Source of the DNA: Clostridia bacterium
GTDB taxonomy: Bacteria > Bacillota > Clostridia > Monoglobales > Monoglobaceae
Direction: 5' to 3'
DNA: 41,587 nt
Assembly: GCA_017436245.1 (NCBI GenBank)
Contig: JAFSDN010000078.1
Coordinates: 1 to 41,587, forward strand
The notes beneath the pieces were generated by a model. The model made no database searches, was not told the DNA's origin, and saw only the letters and a list, made by a program, of their open reading frames with translations. Shown here one piece after another: positions 24,861 to 34,317 of this stretch (within the stretch, counting starts at the first letter, position 1; each line of letters opens with the position of its first letter). Both the position numbers and the translations under genes were made by a program.

Positions 24861-26120
24861 CTATCCTTTTATTTTTTCAATCAGTTTATCTGCCAAAAGC
24901 TCTGTTTCAACAGTTTCGCCGTTTTCCATATTTTTGAGATTTCCCTTGTTATTGGCAATTTCATCATCACCGATAACAAGGCTGTACTTTGCCGAGAGCT
25001 TGTCGGCATACTTCATCTGAGCCTTCAGACTTCTGCCGCACAAATCCTGCTCTGCATGAACACCCTTGTTGCGAAGCTCAAAAATCAGCTTCTGTGCCAT
25101 TTTGTCAGCAGCATCACCCATTGCACCAATGAACAAATCAGGGTCATTGTCACCGCCTGCGCGCTCGCCCTGCTGTGCCTTCAGCACAAGGATAAGACGC
25201 TCTAAGCCTGCCGCAAACCCGATTCCGTCTGCAGGCTTGCCGCCAAGCTGTTCAATCAGTCCGCTGTAACGTCCGCCGCCGCAAACCGTTGACTGGGCAC
25301 CGAGGCAATCCGAAACAAACTCAAACACCGTCTTGGTGTAATAATCAAGACCTCTCACAATATCGGGATTAACAGTATATTCAATACCCATATTGTCAAG
25401 TCTTTCCTTTGTTTCTTCAAAATGGCTGTGGCAATCGTCGCAAAGATGGTCAACCATCTTTGGAGCTTTTTCCGCAATCTTACTGCAAATTTCCGACTTG
25501 CAGTCAATAATTCTCATGGGGTTCTTTTCAAGTCTTTCAAGGCAGGTGGGGCAAAGCTCACCCTTGTAATCCTCAAAATATGCTCTCAGCTTTTCGTTGT
25601 AATCCTTCTTGCAAACAGGACAGCCAATACTGTTGAGCTGAAGGCTGATTCCCTTGAGTCCCAGTTTTTCAAGAAACATACTTGCAAGGGATATAACCTC
25701 TGCATCGGTGCTTGGCGTACTTGCACCAAAGCATTCAATTCCAAACTGATGAAATTCACGAAGTCTGCCCGACTGCGGTTTTTCGTATCTGAAACAGGGA
25801 ATTATATAACACAGCTTTGTGGGCTGCGGATTTGCATAAAGTGAATTTTCAATATAGCTTCGTGCCAGAGTTGCCGTTCCTTCGGGTTTCAGCGTGATTG
25901 AACGACCTCCCTTATCCTCAAATGTATACATCTCCTTTTGAACAACATCGGTTGTATCACCAACACCTCGCTGAAAAAGCTCGGTATGCTCAAAAACGGG
26001 AGTTCTGATTTCTTTGTAACCGTACAGGTCACAAACACCTCTTGCGGTGCTCTCTATGTATTGCCACAACTTACTGTCCTTTGGCAATACATCCTCTGTA
26101 CCTCTTGGTTTTGTAATCAT
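24861..26120 (-). CDS. hisS: Histidyl-tRNA synthetase
   Basis: 419 residues from the ATG at 26120 (MITKPRGTEDVLP), with GAAAGGA upstream; the earlier TTG in frame lies inside the spacer. Class II features: RTPVFEHTELFQRGVGDTTD, TLKPEGTATLARSYIE, YRYEKPQSGRLREFHQFGIE-like motif 2 (here FRYEKPQSGRLREF), the histidine loop RGLDYYTKTVFEF and GGGRYSGLIEQLGG. The C-terminal anticodon domain follows. A CX2C...CX2C-like pair (CPVCKKDYN, CPTCLERL) is seen in the insertion. It starts 46 nt after engB on the same strand. Confidence 0.97.
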   Translation of the reverse strand: MITKPRGTEDVLPKDSKLWQYIESTARGVCDLYGYKEIRTPVFEHTELFQRGVGDTTDVVQKEMYTFEDKGGRSITLKPEGTATLARSYIENSLYANPQPTKLCYIIPCFRYEKPQSGRLREFHQFGIECFGASTPSTDAEVISLASMFLEKLGLKGISLQLNSIGCPVCKKDYNEKLRAYFEDYKGELCPTCLERLEKNPMRIIDCKSEICSKIAEKAPKMVDHLCDDCHSHFEETKERLDNMGIEYTVNPDIVRGLDYYTKTVFEFVSDCLGAQSTVCGGGRYSGLIEQLGGKPADGIGFAAGLERLILVLKAQQGERAGGDNDPDLFIGAMGDAADKMAQKLIFELRNKGVHAEQDLCGRSLKAQMKYADKLSAKYSLVIGDDEIANNKGNLKNMENGETVETELLADKLIEKIKG

Positions 26121-26165
26121 TTTTACCAAAATCCTTTCTTTTAAGAATCCAAAGATTCACAAAAT

Positions 26166-26759
26166 CTATTTTTCACCGCCAAGGAGATATTCAAACAGCT
26201 CAAGAACATCTTCTCTGCCCTGACGGGTTTCTGAGGAAAAGGGAATCAGCACCGATTCCTCGGTAAGCTCCAAATCCTCGTATATTGCGGTCAGGTTGCC
26301 CTCAACCTGCGACTTTTTCAATTTGTCCAGCTTGGTAGCAACAACAAGCGGTTCATAGTTATATGTTTTAATCCAGTCAAACATCATTTTGTCATCAGCC
26401 GTGGGCTTATGTCTTGAATCCACAAGCTGAATAACCTGCAAAAGATTGCCCCGCCTTGAAAGATAGCCCTCAATCATTGATGCCCATTTTTCCTTTTCCT
26501 GCTTTGACACCTTTGCATATCCGTACCCCGGAAGGTCAACAATTCTGTATTTTCCCTCAATTTCATAAAAGTTTATGGTTGCGGTTTTTCCCGGTGTACT
26601 GCTTGTTCTTGCAAGGTTTTTGCGGTTTGCAAGACAGTTGATAAGTGAAGACTTTCCAACATTCGAGCGCCCCACAAGTGCAATTTCAGGAAGACTTTCA
26701 TCCGGGTATTGCTCATATTTCACAGCAGTTGTCAAAAACTTAATGTTGACAAATTCCAT
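26166..26759 (-). CDS. engB: Ribosome-biogenesis GTPase EngB (YsxC/YihA)
   Basis: 197 residues. G1 is GRSNVGKSS (30-38), G3 is [11 protein letters not shown]4 is TKLDK, and the Thr-rich switch [15 protein letters not shown] is characteristic of EngB. The protein helps assemble the large ribosomal subunit. Its start codon lies 28 nt inside the end of lon, so the two are transcribed together and probably coupled. The lon-engB order is conserved in Bacillus (lonA-ysxC). Confidence 0.95.
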   Translation of the reverse strand: MEFVNIKFLTTAVKYEQYPDESLPEIALVGRSNVGKSSLINCLANRKNLARTSSTPGKTATINFYEIEGKYRIVDLPGYGYAKVSKQEKEKWASMIEGYLSRRGNLLQVIQLVDSRHKPTADDKMMFDWIKTYNYEPLVVATKLDKLKKSQVEGNLTAIYEDLELTEESVLIPFSSETRQGREDVLELFEYLLGGEK

Positions 26760-29083
26760 CCGTATCCTCCTTCGCTGAAAGCATTTTCAATAACGGTTTT
26801 TATGCTCTTTGCAAAAACAAATTCCACTTCATTTTTGATTTTATCGGGAAGCTCATCAAAATCCTTTTTATTCTCAAAGGGAATGATTATCTTGCGGATG
26901 CCCATACGGTAAGCCGCAAGTGATTTTTCCTTCAACCCGCCAATGGGAAGAACCCGTCCCCTGAGAGTTATTTCACCGGTCATTGCAACATTGCGGCTAA
27001 CCGAAGCTCCTGTAAGTGCTGAAATAAGTGCTGTTGCCATTGTGATTCCGGCAGAAGGGCCATCCTTTGGAATTGCCCCCTCGGGAACATGAATATGAAT
27101 ATCCTTTTCCTTATAGAAATCACCATCCAGCCCAAATACATCAGCATTGGCACGAATAAAGCTCAACGCCGCACGTGCCGACTCCTTCATAACATCACCA
27201 AGATTGCCCGTAAGCTCCAGCTTTCCGTTGCCTTTCATGATGTTCACTTCAATATAAAGGGTATCACCGCCCGATTGGGTCCAAGCAAGACCCGTTGCCG
27301 CTCCAACAAGATTCTCGTCAGCCATATGCTCATAAAGATAAACTCTGCCGCCAAGATACTGCTTCAAAACCTTTTCGGTGACGGTTACGGAAGTCTTTGA
27401 CTCCTCAACAATTTCCTTTGCCGCCTTACGGCATATTGCCCCAAGTCTGCGTTCAAGAGTTCTCACGCCCGACTCTCTTGTGTAGCCTTCAATCAACAGC
27501 TTCAGCACGCTGTCCGAAATCTTCAGCATCTTTCCGTCAAGTCCGTTCTCCTTCCGTTGCTTTGGCAAAAGATATTTTTTTGCAATATTCAGCTTTTCGT
27601 CCTCGGTGTAACCCGAAATCTCAATTATATCCATTCTGTCATAAAGAGGTGCAGGAATGTTTTCAACCGAGTTGGCGGTTGTCACAAACAGCACTTTTGA
27701 CAAATCAAAGGGAAGCTCAAGAAAATGGTCACGGAAACCGCAGTTCTGTTCAGGGTCAAGTACTTCAAGCATTGCCGCCGTGGGGTCACCCCGAAAATCG
27801 CTGGACATTTTGTCAATCTCGTCAAGAAGCACAAGGGGATTATTACTCTCAGCCTGCTTCATTGCCGCAATAATTCTGCCCGGCATTGAGCCAACATAGG
27901 TCTTTCTGTGCCCTCTGATTTCAGCCTCGTTCTGAATTCCGCCAAGGCTCACCCGAACATACTTTCTGCCAAGTGACTCCGCCAAAGACCTTGCAATTGA
28001 CGTTTTTCCTGTTCCGGGAGGCCCTGCAAGACAAATTATTGAGCCCTTTGGCCCCTCCGACAAGGTTTTCACCGCAAGATATTCAAGGATTCGTTCCTTC
28101 ACCTTTTCAAGCCCGTAATGGTCACGGTCAAGAATCTTTCTTGCCAGCTTTATATCCGAATTTTCTTCTGTTGAAATCTCCCACGGCAAGGCCAGAACCG
28201 TTTCAATATAATTCTGAACAACACCATATTCCTGAGAATGAATTGACAGCCTTGAAAGCTTTGCAAGCTCCTCTTCCAGCTTTTCAACCACCTCTTTCGG
28301 GAGATTTCTTTTTTTGATTTTGTCACGGTATGAATCCGCTTCATACTGTCCCGATTCAAAATCCCCAAGCTCTTCCTGAATTACCTTCATCTGTTCACGA
28401 AGAATATAGTCACGCTGATTTTTGTCAAGGCTGTTTTTCAGCTTTGACATAACCCCCTGCTCAACCTCCATAATGTTGTTTTCATTTTCCATAAGAGCAA
28501 TAAGCTTTTCCATACGTGTTCTCACGTCAAGCTCTTCAAGAATAATCTGCCTTTCGTGAGGCTTGAGCGGAAAGTTGGTTGCTGTTATGTCAGCAAGCTC
28601 TCCTGCATCTTCAATTTCAAGCATGGATGCCGCAATTTCGGGATTCATTTTTTCATAAAGATTGAAATAATCTTCAAGAAGCTTCTGAATCTTTCGCATC
28701 AGAACCTGCTCCTGAATCATATCCTCACAGGGAATATCCCTCTTTTTAACCACCCCTGCGCTGATGAACTTTTCATCATCAATAAAGCTTGTCATACCTG
28801 CTCTGAAAAGTCCCTCAACCAGAACCCTGAGGCTTCCGTCAGGAAGTCTCAGAATCTGCTTCACCTCGGCAACAACGCCGATTTTTGAAACATCTTCTTT
28901 TTTGGGATTCTCGGTCAGTATATCCTTCTGATAGCTGAGAAAAATCAGCTGCTCTGAGGACATTGCATATTCAACAGCCGCAATTGATTTTTTCCGACCC
29001 ACATCAAAGTGCAGAACCATTCCGGGAAATACCGAAATACCCCTGAGCGGAATGAGCGGCAGTATATGTCTTTTGTTCGCCAT
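26732..29083 (-). CDS. lon: ATP-dependent protease Lon (LonA)
   Basis: 783 residues. The N-terminal substrate-binding LON domain ([15 protein letters not shown]...) runs to about 200, a coiled helical region follows, then the AAA+ module with Walker A GPPGTGKT (354-361), and the S16 protease domain with Ser677 in KDGPSAG and Lys720 in GGLKEK as the catalytic dyad. Lon degrades misfolded and regulatory proteins. The start follows GAAAGGATG. It has its own promoter overlapping the end of lonB; no CtsR or CIRCE operator is visible there. Confidence 0.97.
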   Translation of the reverse strand: MANKRHILPLIPLRGISVFPGMVLHFDVGRKKSIAAVEYAMSSEQLIFLSYQKDILTENPKKEDVSKIGVVAEVKQILRLPDGSLRVLVEGLFRAGMTSFIDDEKFISAGVVKKRDIPCEDMIQEQVLMRKIQKLLEDYFNLYEKMNPEIAASMLEIEDAGELADITATNFPLKPHERQIILEELDVRTRMEKLIALMENENNIMEVEQGVMSKLKNSLDKNQRDYILREQMKVIQEELGDFESGQYEADSYRDKIKKRNLPKEVVEKLEEELAKLSRLSIHSQEYGVVQNYIETVLALPWEISTEENSDIKLARKILDRDHYGLEKVKERILEYLAVKTLSEGPKGSIICLAGPPGTGKTSIARSLAESLGRKYVRVSLGGIQNEAEIRGHRKTYVGSMPGRIIAAMKQAESNNPLVLLDEIDKMSSDFRGDPTAAMLEVLDPEQNCGFRDHFLELPFDLSKVLFVTTANSVENIPAPLYDRMDIIEISGYTEDEKLNIAKKYLLPKQRKENGLDGKMLKISDSVLKLLIEGYTRESGVRTLERRLGAICRKAAKEIVEESKTSVTVTEKVLKQYLGGRVYLYEHMADENLVGAATGLAWTQSGGDTLYIEVNIMKGNGKLELTGNLGDVMKESARAALSFIRANADVFGLDGDFYKEKDIHIHVPEGAIPKDGPSAGITMATALISALTGASVSRNVAMTGEITLRGRVLPIGGLKEKSLAAYRMGIRKIIIPFENKKDFDELPDKIKNEVEFVFAKSIKTVIENAFSEGGYGWNLSTLSF

Positions 29084-29141
29084 TTGTTTGTTTACATCCT
29101 TTCAGAAGCAAAATAGATATATTTTGCCCATTATCCGTAAT

Positions 29142-29170
29142 ATTATATCAATTCTTTTTGAAAATTTCAA
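29142..29170 (-). promoter_or_regulatory. Sigma-A promoter of lon, inside the lonB 3' end
   Basis: Minus strand TTGAAA (29170-29165), 17-bp spacer, TATAAT (29147-29142). It overlaps the lonB stop codon and is the best promoter for the long lon-engB-hisS-aspS-tyrS-valS run. Confidence 0.7.
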
Positions 29171-30845
29171 CCCCTTCAGCACTAATTATTCCAATATTAT
29201 CTGTTTTTTTTGAAAGAAACACGTCATTTTGGGCATTATCTTCACAAAATACTGCATCAATAACCTCAAAAATATTTGTAACGGGTATAATTTTTGCTTC
29301 CTGCTCGGCAAATCGCTCCTGATAATTATCACGGGGAACAATTATCTTTTTTGCTCCGGCATTAACCCCAACACGAATTTTCAAAGGAACTTCCCCAACA
29401 CCGCAAACCTCACCGCAAACCGAAAGCTCACCTGTCATTGCAACAAGTCCGTCCACCGCAATATTTTTCAGTGCCGAATAAACCGCACAAAAAATTGCAA
29501 TTCCGGCTGATGGTCCGTCAACAGGAATACTGTTGGGAAAGTTGATATGCACATCATAGTTTTTCACCGATATTCCAAGCTCAGACTGCAAAACCGTCAT
29601 AACATTTTTCACCGATGCCGAAATACTGCTTTTCCGTCTGAGCCTTTGCCTGTTGTTTGAAATCTCCTCCTCATCAACAGCGCCCGTCACTGTAACCTGA
29701 CCACAGCCCTTTTCGCATTTTTGCGCAACAGCCTCAATCTCCAGAACACACCCCTGGGAACCACCGTAAACCGCAAGCCCCGAAACCTTTCCCACTCTGC
29801 ACAGGGAGGGGATTCTTTTTTCGTATCGGGGCGAATATTTCCCCGTTTCAATAACCCACTCCACATCCGACCTCCGAACACTTTCGTGATGCTCCAGCCT
29901 TGCAATACTCTCGGCAGTCTGAACAATATTCACGGCATCACGACCGTTATCCGCAAACCGGGCAACAAAATCAAAGATTTCGTCAGCAAATTCCATATCC
30001 GTCTTCGCCGCCGCTTCACGGGCAATCTGCCGAACCTGTTCATAGGACAGATTTTCAAAAAACACTTCAACGCACCTTGACCTGAGCGCTGGAGGAATTT
30101 CGTCGGGGGTTCGGGTTGTTGCGCCAATAAGCCGAAAATCCGCAGGCAATCCGTTTCTGAACATTTCGTGAATATGACCGGGTATCTCCTTGTTTTCCGA
30201 GCTGTAATATGCGCTGTCAAAGTAAACCCGACGGTCCTCCAGAACCTTCAGTAATCTGTTCATCTGCATTGGCGGCAGTTCACCGATTTCATCAACAAAA
30301 AGCACACCGCCGTGGGCTCTTGTAACCGCCCCCTCCTTTGGTTGCGGAACTCCTGCCGGTCCGTAAGCCCCCGCACCCTGATAAATAGGGTCATGCACCG
30401 AACCAATCAGAGGGTCGGCAATGCTCCGTTCATCATACTGCATGGTTGTTGCATCAACCTCAATAAACTTTGAGTATTCCTTAAAGGGCGAATCGGGATT
30501 TTTTCGGGCTTCGTTCAGCACCACTCTTGATGCGGCAGTTTTGCCCACTCCGGGCGGGCCGTATATCAGAACGTGCTGCGGATTTTTTCCGCACAAGGCA
30601 CACCGCAGAGCCTTAACACCATCATCCTGACCCACAATTTCATTGATTTTCTTTGGCCTTGTCATTTCGGTCAGAGGTTCTGTCAATTTAATTCTGTTCA
30701 GCTTTTTCAGCCTTTCAAGCTCCTTAACACTTTCGCTGTGCATGGAGTTTTTTCCCGAATACTGACTTTTGAGCATAACTAAAAAATACAACCCGATGAC
30801 AATGGTAAAACAAAACTGAGTCACCGTCATAACTGTCATTAACAT
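29148..30845 (-). CDS. lonB: ATP-dependent protease LonB (membrane-anchored)
   Basis: 565 residues. One N-terminal membrane segment (about 8-25) replaces the Lon substrate domain. The AAA+ module has Walker A GPPGVGKT (96-103) and Walker B-type GGVLFVDEIGELP; the S16 protease domain has Ser446 in VDGPSAG and Lys489 in VPLK, the same spacing as in LonA. In Bacillus LonB is expressed in the forespore and the gene lies directly before lonA, as here. Start follows AGGAG 10 nt upstream. Forespore control by sigma-F is plausible given the family, but I could not confirm a sigma-F promoter in the short upstream region. Confidence 0.95.
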   Translation of the reverse strand: MLMTVMTVTQFCFTIVIGLYFLVMLKSQYSGKNSMHSESVKELERLKKLNRIKLTEPLTEMTRPKKINEIVGQDDGVKALRCALCGKNPQHVLIYGPPGVGKTAASRVVLNEARKNPDSPFKEYSKFIEVDATTMQYDERSIADPLIGSVHDPIYQGAGAYGPAGVPQPKEGAVTRAHGGVLFVDEIGELPPMQMNRLLKVLEDRRVYFDSAYYSSENKEIPGHIHEMFRNGLPADFRLIGATTRTPDEIPPALRSRCVEVFFENLSYEQVRQIAREAAAKTDMEFADEIFDFVARFADNGRDAVNIVQTAESIARLEHHESVRRSDVEWVIETGKYSPRYEKRIPSLCRVGKVSGLAVYGGSQGCVLEIEAVAQKCEKGCGQVTVTGAVDEEEISNNRQRLRRKSSISASVKNVMTVLQSELGISVKNYDVHINFPNSIPVDGPSAGIAIFCAVYSALKNIAVDGLVAMTGELSVCGEVCGVGEVPLKIRVGVNAGAKKIIVPRDNYQERFAEQEAKIIPVTNIFEVIDAVFCEDNAQNDVFLSKKTDNIGIISAEGVEIFKKN

Positions 30846-30902
30846 AAAAACTTCAACTCCTTTGTTTTTATTATGTGTTATCTGACAAAATTAATACAAA
30901 AA

Positions 30903-31040
30903 GGGCTGTCGCGTTAAACAAAACCAATGCATAAATATTCCTCATGTAGGGGTCATTCAAGAATGACCCGCGGGCGATTCGTGAATCGCCCCTACAATTT
31001 TGAGAATTTATTCATTAAAATTGCTTAACGCAACAGTCCC
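30903..31040. mobile_element. MITE-like element with twin hairpins, between pflA and lonB
   Basis: Terminal inverted repeats of up to about 38 bp: GGGCTGTCGCGTTAA at 30903 and GGGACTGTTGCGTTAA as the reverse complement of 31025-31040, with further matching inward. The centre holds GGGTCATTC-AA-GAATGACCC (30950-30969) and GGGCGATTC-GT-GAATCGCCC (30972-30991), enclosed by TGTAGGGG/CCCCTACA. No ORF. It ends 4 bp from the pflA stop, so it may act as the pflABoperon terminator. The CTGTTGCG ends resemble those at 12794 and, loosely, IS6-like elements. Confidence 0.65.
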
Positions 31041-31044
31041 CTGC

Positions 31045-31761
31045 CTAAATATTCAATTTATTATCAGCAAACTCCTGCAAACGCTTCAGAACATCGTCTT
31101 CAAGCGCCTGCTTTCCCTTAAAGGGATTTTCAACTCCCAGCTTTTCATACTTAAAAAATCCCATTGTGTGAAAACCAAGAAGCTCGTATCTTTTCACACA
31201 GGAAAAACCTTTAATCAGCTCTGTATACCTTTGGATTTCGGCTTCGCTGTCATTAATTCCCGGAACAACCACCGTGCGTATCCATGTATCCTTGCCGATA
31301 CTTTCAAGATGGTTCAATGTTTCCAGAGTGCGTTTTATGCCCACACCTGTATATTTTTCATAGCTCTCATTATCGGCAAATTTAAGGTCAAGAATAACCA
31401 TCTGAGCATTTTCAAGAACCGCTTTCACGTTCTCATCAAGAGCCACAGCCCCGGACGTGTCAATGGCATAATTGATTCCTGCATTTTCAAGAAGCAAAGC
31501 ACATTCCCTTATAAACTCTGCCTGACATAAAGGCTCACCGCCCGAAAAAGTCACGCCGCCGTCCGCTTTGAAATATGGCTTGTATCTTGCAATCTTTTTC
31601 ACCAGCAATTCAGGCTCGGTTTCGACTCCGCCCCTGTTCCATGTGTCGGGATTGTGGCAATAGGCACATCTGAGAGGACATCCCGACAGAAACACAGCAC
31701 ATCTGATTCCCAGTCCGTCAACCGCCGCAAGGCTTTCAAAGGAATGAACATACCCCTTCAT
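31045..31761 (-). CDS. pflA: Pyruvate formate-lyase activating enzyme (radical SAM)
   Basis: 238 residues from the ATG at 31761, preceded by GAGG at 7 nt. The radical-SAM motif CPLRCAYC gives C28, C32, C35. GIRCAVFLSGC and GGVTFSGGEPLCQ are typical, as is TWIRTVVVPGINDS. It uses SAM to place a glycyl radical on PflB under anaerobic conditions. It lies 15 nt after pflB on the same strand and so shares its promoter. Confidence 0.96.
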   Translation of the reverse strand: MKGYVHSFESLAAVDGLGIRCAVFLSGCPLRCAYCHNPDTWNRGGVETEPELLVKKIARYKPYFKADGGVTFSGGEPLCQAEFIRECALLLENAGINYAIDTSGAVALDENVKAVLENAQMVILDLKFADNESYEKYTGVGIKRTLETLNHLESIGKDTWIRTVVVPGINDSEAEIQRYTELIKGFSCVKRYELLGFHTMGFFKYEKLGVENPFKGKQALEDDVLKRLQEFADNKLNI

Positions 31762-31776
31762 GACCACACCTCAGAA

Positions 31777-34002
31777 CTACATTTTTTCATGGAAGGTTCT
31801 TGAAATAACCTCAAGCTGTTTGTCCTTTGTCAGCTTGTTGAAATTAACCGCATAACCGCTGACACGGATTGTCAGCGACGGATAAAGTGCAGGATTGTTC
31901 ATAGCATCAATCAGCTTCTGACGGTTCAGAACATTCACATTCAAATGGTGTGCGTGCTGAACAAAATACCCGTCCAGAACATCAACCAGCTTTTCAACAC
32001 GTTCATCCTCATTATGCCCCAGAGTCTCAGGAGTAATCGAAAATGTATTTGAAATGCCGTCCTGACAGCAATCATAACAAAGCTTTGCAACCGAATTAAG
32101 TGACGCCAGAGCACCCTCGGCATCTCTGCCGTGCATTGGATTTGCACCGGGCGCAAAGGGCTCACCCGCTTTTCTGCCGTCAGGTGTTGAGCCTGTCTTT
32201 TTGCCGTATACCACGTTTGACGTAATTGTCAGAATAGAAAGTGTGTGCTTTGCACCACGATAAGTCTTTGTTTTGCAAAGCTCATCGTAGAAGAATTCTG
32301 TTATCCATTGAGCAATTTCGTCAGCTCTGTCATCATCATTGCCATACTTGGGGAATTCGCCTTCGGTGACAAAATCAACAATCAGACCTCTTTCATCCTT
32401 GACAGGTGTCACCTTTGCATACTTAATTGCGCTGAGGCTGTCTGCAAGAACACTGAGTCCGCTGATACCAAACGCCATAAGCCTCTCAGGCTCAACATCG
32501 TGAAGCGACATCATAAGCCGTTCATAGGCATAACGGTCATGCATATAGTGAATAACATTCATAGTGTTGACATAGAGCTTTGCCATCCATGCAGCATAAG
32601 TCTTGAACCGTTCAAGAACTTCTTCATAAACAAGAGGCTTATCCGCCGCAAAAACCTCACCCTCGGGGGCAATCTGCTCGCCGTAAATCTCGTCCTTGCC
32701 ACCGTTAAGCGTCATAAGGAGAACCTTGGCAAGATTACATCTTGCTCCGAAAAACTGCATCTGCTTTCCTGTTTTCATTGCCGAAACACAGCAGGCAATG
32801 GAATAATCATCACCAAAATCCTTGCGCATAACATCATCATTTTCATACTGAATTGAGTCTGTATCAATCGAAACCTTTGCACAGAACTTCTTAAAGCCTT
32901 CAGGCAAATCCTGCGCCCAGAGAACGGTTATGTTTGGTTCAGCACTGGGGCCAAGATTATAAAGAGTCTGCAAAAATCTGAAGCAGGTTTTTGTAACCAT
33001 GGGCTTTCCATCCTCGGTCATTCCCGCAAGCGAGCAGGTCACCCAAACAGGGTCGCCCGCAAAAAGCTCGTTGTACTCGGGAGTACGCAAATGGCGTACA
33101 AGACGCATCTTTATAATCAAATCATCAACAAGCTCCTGAGCAGAAACCTCGTCAAGATTTCCTTCTTCAATATCCCTTTGAATATAAATATCAATAAATG
33201 CCGAAATTCTTCCGATACTGTTTGCCGCACCGTTCTGCTCCTTCACTGCACCAAGATAACCAAAGTACAACCACTGTATTGCCTCCTGAGCATTGCTTGC
33301 GGGACGTGTTATGTCACATCCGTACTGACCCGCCATAACAACAAGCTGCTTCATAAATTCCAGCTGACGTTCAATATCTTCAAGAAGTCGGATTGTATCT
33401 TCATCCATATCCCTTTCGCCGATTCTCTTTTTGTCAAGCTGACGCTGTTCAATGAGGTAATCCATTCCGTAAAGGGCAATTCTTCTGTAATCACCGATAA
33501 TTCTGCCTCTGGCATAAGCATCGGGCAAGCCCGTGAGGATTCCCACGTGTCTTGCTTTCTTCATAGTGTCGGTATAAACTCTGAAAACACCCGTATTATG
33601 AGTTGTGCGGTATTTGAACTCATTGGTCACGTTCTCACCGATTTCATAACCGTATGCCTTGCAGGCCTGAACAGCATTTCTGTATCCTGCAAAGGGATTA
33701 ACAGCTCTTTTCAAAGGCTCGTCCGTTTGCAGACCAACAATCAAATCTTCTCCCTCAATCACATATCCGGGGCCAAAGGTAAGTAATGACGAAACATGGT
33801 TCGGGTCAACATTGAGAACTCCGCCGTTCTCATTTTCCTTTATAAGAAGCTCCTGCACTCTTTCAAACACCCGTTCCGTCCTCTTTGTTTTTCCTCTGAG
33901 GAATGACGCATCACCGCAATAAGGGGTATAATTGAGCTTTATAAAATCGCTGACGTCAATTGTATTTGTCCAGTTTCCTTTTTTAAATTTTCTCCACTCC
34001 AT
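31777..34002 (-). CDS. pflB: Formate C-acetyltransferase (pyruvate formate-lyase)
   Basis: 741 residues from the ATG at 34002, which has AAAGGAATG upstream; the longer frame would start before the promoter's -10. The active-site pair is C404-C405 in [13 protein letters not shown], and the glycyl-radical residue is G716 in RVSGYAVNF near the C-terminus. It converts pyruvate plus CoA to acetyl-CoA and formate, the central step of mixed-acid fermentation, and is oxygen sensitive. The activase follows directly. A perfect-consensus promoter suggests high expression. Confidence 0.97.
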   Translation of the reverse strand: MEWRKFKKGNWTNTIDVSDFIKLNYTPYCGDASFLRGKTKRTERVFERVQELLIKENENGGVLNVDPNHVSSLLTFGPGYVIEGEDLIVGLQTDEPLKRAVNPFAGYRNAVQACKAYGYEIGENVTNEFKYRTTHNTGVFRVYTDTMKKARHVGILTGLPDAYARGRIIGDYRRIALYGMDYLIEQRQLDKKRIGERDMDEDTIRLLEDIERQLEFMKQLVVMAGQYGCDITRPASNAQEAIQWLYFGYLGAVKEQNGAANSIGRISAFIDIYIQRDIEEGNLDEVSAQELVDDLIIKMRLVRHLRTPEYNELFAGDPVWVTCSLAGMTEDGKPMVTKTCFRFLQTLYNLGPSAEPNITVLWAQDLPEGFKKFCAKVSIDTDSIQYENDDVMRKDFGDDYSIACCVSAMKTGKQMQFFGARCNLAKVLLMTLNGGKDEIYGEQIAPEGEVFAADKPLVYEEVLERFKTYAAWMAKLYVNTMNVIHYMHDRYAYERLMMSLHDVEPERLMAFGISGLSVLADSLSAIKYAKVTPVKDERGLIVDFVTEGEFPKYGNDDDRADEIAQWITEFFYDELCKTKTYRGAKHTLSILTITSNVVYGKKTGSTPDGRKAGEPFAPGANPMHGRDAEGALASLNSVAKLCYDCCQDGISNTFSITPETLGHNEDERVEKLVDVLDGYFVQHAHHLNVNVLNRQKLIDAMNNPALYPSLTIRVSGYAVNFNKLTKDKQLEVISRTFHEKM

Positions 34003-34026
34003 AAAAATCATTCCTTTCTGATTAAT

Positions 34027-34055
34027 ATTATATCTCAATCCCTCACACTTGTCAA
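34027..34055 (-). promoter_or_regulatory. Perfect-consensus sigma-A promoter of pflB
   Basis: Minus strand TTGACA (34055-34050), 17-bp spacer, TATAAT (34032-34027). The predicted start leaves a 5' leader of only about 18 nt. No obvious Rex or other operator half-sites stand out by eye. Confidence 0.85.
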
Positions 34056-34161
34056 ACACATAAGCATACAAAAAATAAATTTTTTGATGCTAAATTTTAT
34101 GGTTTTTGAATATTGTTTTAAAAAGCGGAAAAAATCTATAATGTAAATATTACCAAAACTC

Positions 34162-34190
34162 TTGCAAAAAACCAAAAATTAGTGTATAAT
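34162..34190 (+). promoter_or_regulatory. Sigma-A promoter of the RNase J gene
   Basis: TTGCAA (34162-34167), 17-bp spacer, TATAAT (34185-34190). It gives a leader of about 120 nt. Confidence 0.75.
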
Positions 34191-34317
34191 GTATCGTGGT
34201 TGAATGTGCCGAAGAAACTTTGGCTCATTAAAAGTGCGGTAAAGATACAGAGTTAAGGAGGTATTAAACAATTTTATTATCAAAAATTTCAGAAATAGCC
34301 GAAAGGACGAAATTCAA
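34191..34317 (+). promoter_or_regulatory. RNase J leader with hairpin and an orphan Shine-Dalgarno
   Basis: The leader contains a 7-bp hairpin GCCGAAG-AAA-CTTTGGC (34208-34224 region) and a strong AAGGAGG near 34255-34261 that is not followed by ATG, GTG or TTG at proper distance. The real start uses GAAAGGA nearer the ATG. A 12-codon ORF beginning MCRRNFG near 34205 overlaps the hairpin but has no ribosome site. A role in autoregulation by RNase J is inference. Confidence 0.35.

Noticed and set aside
33091-33786. 231-aa plus ORF opposite pflB
   Set aside because: Shadow of pflB on the opposite strand.
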